Below the pieces are notes generated by a model. It did not search any database. It saw only the letters and a list, made by a program, of their open reading frames with translations, and was not told the DNA's origin. A stretch of 5,620 nt of DNA from Micavibrio_B sp044238965 (GTDB lineage: Bacteria > Pseudomonadota > Alphaproteobacteria > Micavibrionales > Micavibrionaceae), in contig JBIICJ010000084.1 of assembly GCA_044238965.1 (NCBI GenBank), forward strand, positions 1-5,620, given 5' to 3'. Of the stretch, positions 1 through 5,620 are shown in pieces; within the stretch, counting starts at the first letter, position 1, and every line of letters begins with the position of its first letter. Both the position numbers and the translations under genes were made by a program.

Positions 1-357
1 AAATTCTTTGGTACGATCACCGCCGATCAAATAACATTGCGTGCCGATCCCATCAAACTCATTATCTTTTTTCGCGACCAACCCTTGGTAGGCCATTTCA
101 CCCGATGTTAAAATGGCGGAATATAAATCAGGCGTGATACCAATTTCTGCCAAATATTTTGCATTCACATCATTGCGATTAATTGTATTGGATAAAATAA
201 GAACAAATTTTTTGCGTGCGCGCAATTCACGCAAACAATCGACCGCGCCTTCAAAGACATCTTTGCCATTATGAAGAACACCCCACGTGTCAACGATGAA
301 ACCCGTGTAACTGTCTGAGATATCCGAAATACCTTGTAAAAACTTAGTCGTGCGCAT
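1..357 (-). CDS. TIGR01459-type class IIA HAD hydrolase, N-terminal part (gene continues past the left edge)
   Basis: Only the first 119 codons are present; the family is usually about 280-290 residues. Seen: the protein opens MRTTKFLQGI, and FIVDTWGVLHNG at residues 20-31 is HAD motif I with nucleophile Asp23. LILSN at 53-57 is motif II with Ser56. TSGE at 84-87 is typical of class IIA enzymes, and LIGGDR at 110-115 leads into the cap domain. The general acid/base Asp normally two residues after the nucleophile is Trp25; DxWGV is, as I recall, usual for the TIGR01459 group. Known: class IIA members such as NagD are cytoplasmic phosphatases, but this subgroup has no settled substrate, so no gene symbol is given. 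The ATG at 357 is the only plausible start after an in-frame upstream TAA. AGGGAG at 375-370 lies 12 nt upstream, a rather long spacing. The gene lies 64 bp downstream of the coiled-coil gene on the same strand. Family assignment is firm; function is unknown. Confidence 0.88.
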   Translation of the reverse strand, partial: MRTTKFLQGISDISDSYTGFIVDTWGVLHNGKDVFEGAVDCLRELRARKKFVLILSNTINRNDVNAKYLAEIGITPDLYSAILTSGEMAYQGLVAKKDNEFDGIGTQCYLIGGDRTKEF

Positions 358-380
358 GCGAGCAGAATTCTCCCTGCCTT

Positions 381-408
381 ATTTTAGCAAGTTCTAAGGA
401 TATGTCAC
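381..408 (-). promoter_or_regulatory. Possible sigma70-type promoter for the HAD gene
   Basis: Read on the minus strand, GTGACA (408-403, 5 of 6 matches to TTGACA) is followed by a 16 bp spacer and TAAAAT (386-381, 5 of 6 matches to TATAAT). TGC directly before the -10 box makes an extended -10. This would let the HAD gene be transcribed apart from the coiled-coil gene. The caveat is that initiation would fall near 374, on the ribosome binding site (375-370), giving a leader of only about 17 nt. A chance match in a 64 bp AT-rich gap is possible. Confidence 0.33.
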
Positions 409-421
409 CCGTCTTTATCGG

Positions 422-3400
422 TTAATTTAGCTTTGAATTACGTCCAGAAATATCACATAACAAGGCATAAACACGGCCAATTTGGCTGGTTGAGAATGTT
501 GTTGCCAATAAATCGCCATGATCATTGCTTTGCGCTTGGGCAAATAACTCTTCAAATTGACGGATATAACGTTGAACATAGTTGCGGAATTCACCATCTT
601 CGCTGAATTTCCGTTGCGCGCGTGGCATATCAATGCCTGCCGATAATTCCATCAAGCGTTTGGTAAAGGACGACATATCGCCTTTTTGATATTGTTTCCA
701 AATACGTTCATCAACATCGGTTTCCAAATGGCGTGCGACATCAACAGCGAGTGAATGTAAGCTTTCGACGACAAATTTTGCTGATGATAAGAACGCATCA
801 CGCTGGGTGCGCAGTTGTGTTTCCTTCACGCGTTCGGCATAGGTCGCCACATCTTGTACCGCTTTGTACAATGTCACCGATTGACGCGCGAACGCACCTG
901 CCGCATCTTCGGCGGTATCAACTGCCTTACGTGCGACTGAATTCAAACGCTCTGTTTCATCAGAAATTTTTGCCTGACTGACATCCAATGATTGAATAAG
1001 ACTTTGACCAATATTGCGCGCTTCGTCTGCTTTTAATGATAATTTTGAAATTTGATCGGCCATTACATCAACGGTTTCACCCGACACACGTGCCACCAAT
1101 TGTGCCTGTGCTTTCAAATCATCGTTATAAGTTTGTGTATTGCGCAACGATGCCTTCATATATTCATCAACCTCACGCACGCGGATGGCAATGGCATCAT
1201 TGGCGCGTTGTAAATCAAGCAAGGTTTGTTTTGATTGGTCGGACATTGATAATGAATGATCTTTGATATCAGACAATAACCGAATTGATTTTTGTACCTG
1301 ATCTTCCGATACGTTCAATAAACGCTGCGCCTCATCATGGTAACGTTTGGTAACATCGGATACTCTGTCAGAACTCTGATCAGCACGTTCGGAAATTAAA
1401 TCAGCCGTACGAGAGAATTTCGATGTAACATCTTCCAATTGTGCCAACGCCTTGCCAACGGATTGACCGATATCATCGGTGCTAAGACCAAAGATACGTT
1501 GCATTGCCTCGACCTTTAACCGCACTTGGTCGGTCAATAAATGCATATGATCAGCCTGATCTTTCAAACCAGATTGTAAATTTGATAATGTTTTATCGGC
1601 TTGGTTGGCGGTTGTTTCCACACGTTCAACGGTTTGTGTTAGATCATTTGTTAAACCTGTTAAATTACGCGCCACATTTTGTGATTGTTCATTCAAATTT
1701 TCAAGACGTGAATCGAGTGCTGCATTCACTGCATCAAAACGCCCCAAAATAACATTCGATGTATCTTCGTAATTACCGCGCAATGAGGCAAGACGCATTT
1801 GCGCCACATCCGCCTTAGTAATCGCATCTTCCAAAATCGGCATGGTTGATTTTGCCGTATCTTTCAATGTCAATTCCATGTTTTGCAATGTGATTTGTGT
1901 TTGCGCTGATTGTGCCGCCAAGGCCAATAATTGTTCAAGCACAGATTGTTCAAGTACGCGCATATCATCAATCGCTTTGCGAGATTTATCGAGTGAATCA
2001 TCGCCCGATTTATTAAGCAACGCCACAATATTTTCTAAATCACCTGTGGTACGCAGCACAAGAGCTGATAATTGCGCCGATTGATCGCGCACGCGTGATT
2101 GAATGACATCCATACGATTTTCGGTTGTATCCACAAATTCGGTAAATTTCGCTTTATGGTCATCCAATCCTGTATCCAAACTTTTCGCGTGCGCCAATAA
2201 ATGACCAGTCGTATTGGAAATATTTTGCGCCTCAACTTTCATACGTTCAGCAATATTTTGTGCATTAGACACCATGGTTTCGGATACACGTTCGACATCG
2301 CCCATACGTTCGGTAATAATTTTCTGTGCTTCGGCCGCGCGCGATGTCAATAAATTAGCCATTGTATCAACAACCGCCATTGGTTCAGAAATTTTCTGTG
2401 TCAAATTACTGGTTGCACCCTGTAACCGTTCAGATGCTATATCCAATTTCGCCACACTGGTATCTGTCACGGCAACTAAGTCTTGGTTACGTTCGGTTAA
2501 TGATTCCATAAATTCACGTAAAGAATTTTCGCGTGATTCTAATGATGCCATCATTGACTCCAAACGCGCAAATTGACCTGATACACCATCAATCATTGAT
2601 TGAATTTTTTGCTCGGCCTGTTTGACCATGGTTTCGCTGGATTGGTTAGCCTCAGTCACACTACGTTCAATTTGTTCGCGTGTTTTGCGTACCGCATTGG
2701 TAATGGCATCAGAACCTGAAAGCGCCATCGACAATGCTTCACCCAATTTGTGTGATGCATTTTGACCAACGGAATCAAGATCAGATGTTTTTGATGATAA
2801 TTCAGCAACTGCTTTGTTTAACACTTCACTTTGAGTTGTGATCTTTTCATGCACATTTGCATTACGCTCTACCAAATTATTTAAAGTCTCTTCTTGGCTT
2901 GCGATCAATGTTGTTACTGATGAGAGTGATTCTTTTGAACGTTCCGTCAATTGTTCAAAACGATTAATATTTTGCGCAATCGTGTTTTCAAAATTCTGGC
3001 TTTCGTTTGCAATGCGTGATCCTGCTTCAGATAAGAACGAAGCCTGTGATGTTAAGCTCGCCTGCGCTTTCGCAATTTTGTCTGCAACGCTGTCCACTTC
3101 GGCAGATGTTTGATTTGCCTTTTGTAAGATATCATTTGTTGCTTCTGTCCACCGCGCAACGCCTTCAGATGATCCATCTTGAATATTTTTGGTGCGCTCT
3201 TCTATTTTTTGCGTCAGCGACAATAATTGTTCGGCACGCGCATTCAATGTTTCAGACAAACGATCAATGTGGAATTCGGTTTTTTGTGATACGCCTGCAA
3301 AATCACGAATTTCAGAGCGAAGACCCTGACGTGCGCGTTGAATGGCCTTAATCGCCGCGCGTGATGATGATGACATTTCAACCGCTTGTGACACTAATAA

Positions 3401-3961
3401 TTGAATATCGGCATTAATTTGATGCGCTTGATCTTGGGTGGGGAATAACAAACGTTGCAATTCACCGCGCAATGCCTCGGCATATAATGTGGCATCTGAT
3501 CGCCGTTGCCATGATGCCAGCACCAACCAAATAATAGCCACAGGCGCAAGGATAGCCGCGACAATACCGCCAAATGTAAATGGCGATGATAAAACAGATG
3601 CGATACCCCCCTGAAGTTTGAATAAATAGGATACGGAGTAAACGAGCCATGCGATCGTGACAAATGCACCCACCGCATGCGCGATTTTTAATGTGGCGGG
3701 AGTAGTAACGGGTGCAGACGCGCGCGCAGTGGCGCGTGATTGGGGTGATCCGAATAAATCATCATCTTGATCATTCGTATCAATGCCAGAATTCTGAGCT
3801 TGCCGTTCCGATGAAATGCGCCAGTTACGCAACGCAGGTTTTGTTCCTTGGAACACGCGCGCCGATGGTGATGGCGATGCATTCGATAAAGCTTGCGCAA
3901 AATCTTCGCGATCTTCGCTTGAGTCTTGATTTAATTGTGCTTTTAAATGATACGGCGTCAT
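422..3961 (-). CDS. Large membrane-anchored coiled-coil protein, TipN/GPR-like polar scaffold candidate
   Basis: About 1179 residues from the ATG at 3961. Seen: a polar, Ser/Asp/Gln-rich N-terminal tail (1-90), then two hydrophobic segments (about 91-114 and 129-151) joined by a short loop. WQRRSD follows the second, so the positive-inside rule puts both the tail and the long C-terminal part in the cytoplasm. Residues about 175-1053 are a Gln/Ser/Asp/Glu/Arg/Leu-rich helical stretch with only two prolines (near 527 and 708), as expected for an extended coiled coil. The last 126 residues are different: Trp, Tyr and Phe appear (IWKQYQKGD, EFRNYVQRYI), with the protein's only Cys near the end, suggesting a folded domain. 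Known: Caulobacter TipN and Agrobacterium GPR share this plan of N-terminal membrane anchor plus very long coiled coil and mark or build cell poles. Inferred: this is a relative acting as a polar or envelope scaffold. Automated annotation might call it apolipoprotein-like or chemotaxis-like, but no chemoreceptor signalling hairpin was recognised. Gene certain; role moderately supported. Confidence 0.93.
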   Translation of the reverse strand: MTPYHLKAQLNQDSSEDREDFAQALSNASPSPSARVFQGTKPALRNWRISSERQAQNSGIDTNDQDDDLFGSPQSRATARASAPVTTPATLKIAHAVGAFVTIAWLVYSVSYLFKLQGGIASVLSSPFTFGGIVAAILAPVAIIWLVLASWQRRSDATLYAEALRGELQRLLFPTQDQAHQINADIQLLVSQAVEMSSSSRAAIKAIQRARQGLRSEIRDFAGVSQKTEFHIDRLSETLNARAEQLLSLTQKIEERTKNIQDGSSEGVARWTEATNDILQKANQTSAEVDSVADKIAKAQASLTSQASFLSEAGSRIANESQNFENTIAQNINRFEQLTERSKESLSSVTTLIASQEETLNNLVERNANVHEKITTQSEVLNKAVAELSSKTSDLDSVGQNASHKLGEALSMALSGSDAITNAVRKTREQIERSVTEANQSSETMVKQAEQKIQSMIDGVSGQFARLESMMASLESRENSLREFMESLTERNQDLVAVTDTSVAKLDIASERLQGATSNLTQKISEPMAVVDTMANLLTSRAAEAQKIITERMGDVERVSETMVSNAQNIAERMKVEAQNISNTTGHLLAHAKSLDTGLDDHKAKFTEFVDTTENRMDVIQSRVRDQSAQLSALVLRTTGDLENIVALLNKSGDDSLDKSRKAIDDMRVLEQSVLEQLLALAAQSAQTQITLQNMELTLKDTAKSTMPILEDAITKADVAQMRLASLRGNYEDTSNVILGRFDAVNAALDSRLENLNEQSQNVARNLTGLTNDLTQTVERVETTANQADKTLSNLQSGLKDQADHMHLLTDQVRLKVEAMQRIFGLSTDDIGQSVGKALAQLEDVTSKFSRTADLISERADQSSDRVSDVTKRYHDEAQRLLNVSEDQVQKSIRLLSDIKDHSLSMSDQSKQTLLDLQRANDAIAIRVREVDEYMKASLRNTQTYNDDLKAQAQLVARVSGETVDVMADQISKLSLKADEARNIGQSLIQSLDVSQAKISDETERLNSVARKAVDTAEDAAGAFARQSVTLYKAVQDVATYAERVKETQLRTQRDAFLSSAKFVVESLHSLAVDVARHLETDVDERIWKQYQKGDMSSFTKRLMELSAGIDMPRAQRKFSEDGEFRNYVQRYIRQFEELFAQAQSNDHGDLLATTFSTSQIGRVYALLCDISGRNSKLN

Positions 3962-3968
3962 GCGCACA

Positions 3969-3973
3969 CCCTT
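3969..3973 (-). promoter_or_regulatory. Ribosome binding site that favours ATG 3961 over GTG 3967
   Basis: On the minus strand AAGGG (3973-3969), followed by TG, is the only good Shine-Dalgarno match before the coiled-coil gene. It lies 7 nt before the ATG at 3961 but only 1 nt before the in-frame GTG at 3967, too close to serve it. The start is therefore placed at 3961, which shortens the longest open frame by two residues (Met-Arg). Confidence 0.7.
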
Positions 3974-4005
3974 ATGTGATTGCGGTCAAAATTTAGATGA
4001 ACTGG

Positions 4006-4020
4006 AATGATTAAGTCATT
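4006..4020. repeat. 15 bp near-perfect palindrome, possible operator
   Basis: The arms AATGA (4006-4010) and TCATT (4016-4020) are exact inverted repeats around TTAAG, and only one inner pair (T-G) breaks full symmetry. The site lies about 45 bp upstream of the ATG of the coiled-coil gene, where a transcription factor site could sit. The sequence is AT-rich and short, so chance is a serious alternative. It matches no regulator that I recognise. Confidence 0.3.
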
Positions 4021-4059
4021 GCATGCGTTCACATTTTTCTCAAGAAATGAATAAAGTTA

Positions 4060-4080
4060 TCCCCGTCATTTAAACGGGGA
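4060..4080 (-). terminator. Hairpin between the symporter and coiled-coil genes, likely terminator
   Basis: TCCCCGT (4060-4066) pairs with ACGGGGA (4074-4080) in a perfect 7 bp stem with a 7 nt loop. It lies about 40 nt after the stop codon of the symporter gene. On the minus strand it is followed by TAACTTTATTC, which is T-rich but not a clean U-tract, so intrinsic termination may be weak. The plus strand has no T-run after the stem, so the minus-strand reading is preferred. It could instead be an RNA-stabilising 3' hairpin that permits some read-through into the coiled-coil gene. Confidence 0.5.
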
Positions 4081-4121
4081 CACACATAAGTAACCGCTAA
4101 AATAATGGGCGTAAAACCAGA

Positions 4122-5594
4122 TTATTTTTTCAATAATCCCATTTCGATAAGATAGGCTTTGGTATCGCGTTTCAACTCTGGCGCGAGCAAATAAAGCGCA
4201 ATAATGTTAGGAATAGCCATAGATAAGAACACCGCATCGGCAAAGCGTACGACATTGGTTAACGATGATGCCGCCCCGACCACCACAAAGCATAAGAATA
4301 TTATGCGAAATGCGATAGCGGTGGATTTGCGCTCCCCAATTAAGTATCCCAAACATTTTTCACCGTAATATGAATATACAATGATGGTGGAATACGCGAA
4401 TAAGAATACAACCATGGTTAGTACATAATCAAACCATGGGAACACGGTTTCAAACGCCGCCGACGTTAAGGCAATGCCCTCGACACTTCCATTTGCATCC
4501 ACGCCCGAAATCACAATCACAAGTGCCGTGATCATGCACACAAAAAACGTATCAAGGAACGGCCCCAAACCACCCACCAAACCTTGGCGGACAGGATAAT
4601 TTGTTTTGGCGGAGGCTTGGATAATCGCCGCGGTGCCAATACCTGCTTCGGTTGCAAAAAACGCGCGTTGCATGCCTGCGATAATCGCGCCGATGAATCC
4701 GCCCCATCCCGCTTCCAAACTCCACGCACTCGTAAAGATAGATGAAACCGCAGGAATAATGTTTTGGTAATTCACCGCGATCACCGCAAACCCTGCGAGG
4801 ATATATAACCCCGCCATGGCAGGCGTTAATTTTGATGTCACGCGAGCCAATGATTGCACACCGCCCAATGTGACGAGGCCAGCAAGTACAGCCAAACCAA
4901 TGCCGAACATCCATGCTTTTTCAAACAAGAAACTTTCAGTGCCGCCAGTCGCATATAACACTTGTTGATAGACTTGGTTGGCCTGAAACATATTGCCCGC
5001 ACCGATCGCGCCCGCCAAACAAAACACCGCATAGGCCGCCGCCATAAATAACCCAAGCGTCTTTAAATTGCGTTGTTCAAACGCCGCACGAATATAATAC
5101 ATCGGCCCACCTGATACTTCATCAGGACGTGATGGATCGGAAAATGTACGGTATTTTAAACCCATCGTGACTTCGGCATATTTACTCGCCATGCCAAATA
5201 ATCCCATCAGCCCCATCCAAAACGCCGCGCCCGCACCGCCTATGGTCACAGCAACAGCAACGCCTGCGATATTTCCCAACCCAATTGTTGCCGACAAACA
5301 TGCCGCGAGTGAGTCAAAATTTGAAATTTGTCCCTTGGCATCTGGTTCATGAAATTTTTGACGCAAACAATCAAAGGCATGTTTAAAATGACGGAGATTT
5401 AAAAAATTGAGATAAAAGGTAAAGAAGAATGCCGCCGCCGCGAGCCACACCACAATAAAGGGAATTTTTTTGACAACGGGTTCGCCGCCCTCAGTCACAG
5501 GATCAAATGAAATGGTTGCGCTCCACATGATCAATGTTTCGGTCACATCGGCCAAAACTTTAAATCCATTATCGATGATCTGATCAATACTCAT
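4122..5594 (-). CDS. Sodium:alanine/glycine symporter, AGCS family
   Basis: 490 residues, a normal full length. Role, known from the family: inner-membrane uptake of alanine or glycine (L- or D-form) driven by Na+, sometimes H+. Seen: about ten to eleven hydrophobic segments from residue 45 to 472. The family hallmark is ATIGLGNIAGVAVAV (102-116), followed by GGAGAAFWM (119-127) and GMASKYAEVTMGLKYR (134-149). SGGPMYYI (161-168), GAIGAGNMFQANQ (195-207) and FFATEAGIGTAAI (312-324) are further conserved blocks. The loop GGAG replaces the usual GGPG, and FWMG departs from the FWMW of the classical signature; related transporters with FWMI in this place are common. The ATG at 5594 has a strong Shine-Dalgarno sequence, TGGGGGAA (5608-5601), 6 nt upstream. 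Its promoter must lie beyond the right edge, as only 26 bp precede the gene. The exact substrate cannot be read from the sequence. No operon partner is visible. Confidence 0.95.
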   Translation of the reverse strand: MSIDQIIDNGFKVLADVTETLIMWSATISFDPVTEGGEPVVKKIPFIVVWLAAAAFFFTFYLNFLNLRHFKHAFDCLRQKFHEPDAKGQISNFDSLAACLSATIGLGNIAGVAVAVTIGGAGAAFWMGLMGLFGMASKYAEVTMGLKYRTFSDPSRPDEVSGGPMYYIRAAFEQRNLKTLGLFMAAAYAVFCLAGAIGAGNMFQANQVYQQVLYATGGTESFLFEKAWMFGIGLAVLAGLVTLGGVQSLARVTSKLTPAMAGLYILAGFAVIAVNYQNIIPAVSSIFTSAWSLEAGWGGFIGAIIAGMQRAFFATEAGIGTAAIIQASAKTNYPVRQGLVGGLGPFLDTFFVCMITALVIVISGVDANGSVEGIALTSAAFETVFPWFDYVLTMVVFLFAYSTIIVYSYYGEKCLGYLIGERKSTAIAFRIIFLCFVVVGAASSLTNVVRFADAVFLSMAIPNIIALYLLAPELKRDTKAYLIEMGLLKK

Positions 5595-5620
5595 GATATA
5601 TTCCCCCAGAATATGTTTAC

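Noticed and set aside
391..400. Hairpin CCTTA...TAAGG in the gap before the HAD gene as a terminator
   Set aside because: It is only 5 bp with a 13 nt loop, AT-rich, and lacks a following T-run.
2214..2576. Plus-strand reading frame of 120 codons opposite the coiled-coil gene, with others like it at 2838-3113, 3007-3351 and 1842-2084
   Set aside because: They lie wholly inside a convincing minus-strand gene, have no recognisable domain, and their Ser/Thr/Ala/Ile-rich composition is what the complement of a repetitive helical gene yields.
422..3961. Methyl-accepting chemotaxis protein
   Set aside because: It has membrane segments and long helices, but the loop between the membrane segments is far too short for a sensor domain and the conserved chemoreceptor signalling tip was not seen.
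3968..4121. CtrA-type (TTAA-N7-TTAA) or GANTC methylation sites as cell-cycle control of the TipN-like gene
   Set aside because: No full CtrA site and no GANTC was found in this gap; only a half match, TTAA followed 7 nt later by AGTT.
4552..4914. Minus-strand reading frame of 120 codons inside the symporter gene
   Set aside because: It is an out-of-frame shadow of the AGCS gene, rich in Cys, Arg and His, with no coherent domain or ribosome binding site.
1..5620. New defence, mobile or biosynthetic system
   Set aside because: The genes are a transporter, a structural protein and a housekeeping-type hydrolase; there are no transposase, integrase, repeat array, toxin-antitoxin pair or nuclease signatures.

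Overview
The window holds three genes, all on the minus strand, so transcription runs from right to left. The organism is most likely an alphaproteobacterium of moderate to low GC content (judged by eye). The partial gene at the left belongs to the class IIA HAD group modelled as TIGR01459, which is known mainly from alphaproteobacteria. The large central gene has the build of alphaproteobacterial TipN/GPR-type polar coiled-coil proteins. I cannot place the organism more finely.

Layout, in the direction of transcription: (1) 5594-4122, a complete sodium:alanine/glycine symporter of the AGCS family with a strong Shine-Dalgarno sequence. (2) A 154-160 bp gap with a GC-rich hairpin (4060-4080) and a near-perfect 15 bp palindrome (4006-4020). 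(3) 3961-422, a membrane-anchored coiled-coil protein of about 1179 residues. It has two N-terminal membrane segments, roughly 880 residues of almost proline-free helix and a compact C-terminal domain. (4) A 64 bp gap with a possible sigma70-type promoter and a ribosome binding site. (5) 357-1, the first 119 codons of a TIGR01459-type HAD hydrolase that continues beyond the left edge.

The three products do not form an obvious pathway. The symporter is an ordinary nutrient transporter and is probably its own transcription unit, ending at or near the hairpin. The coiled-coil gene and the HAD gene are close enough for read-through, although the HAD gene may also have its own promoter. The most interesting item is the coiled-coil protein, a candidate cell-pole or envelope scaffold. 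I found no mobile element, CRISPR array, RNA gene or new multi-gene system. The plus-strand reading frames opposite the coiled-coil gene look like shadows.
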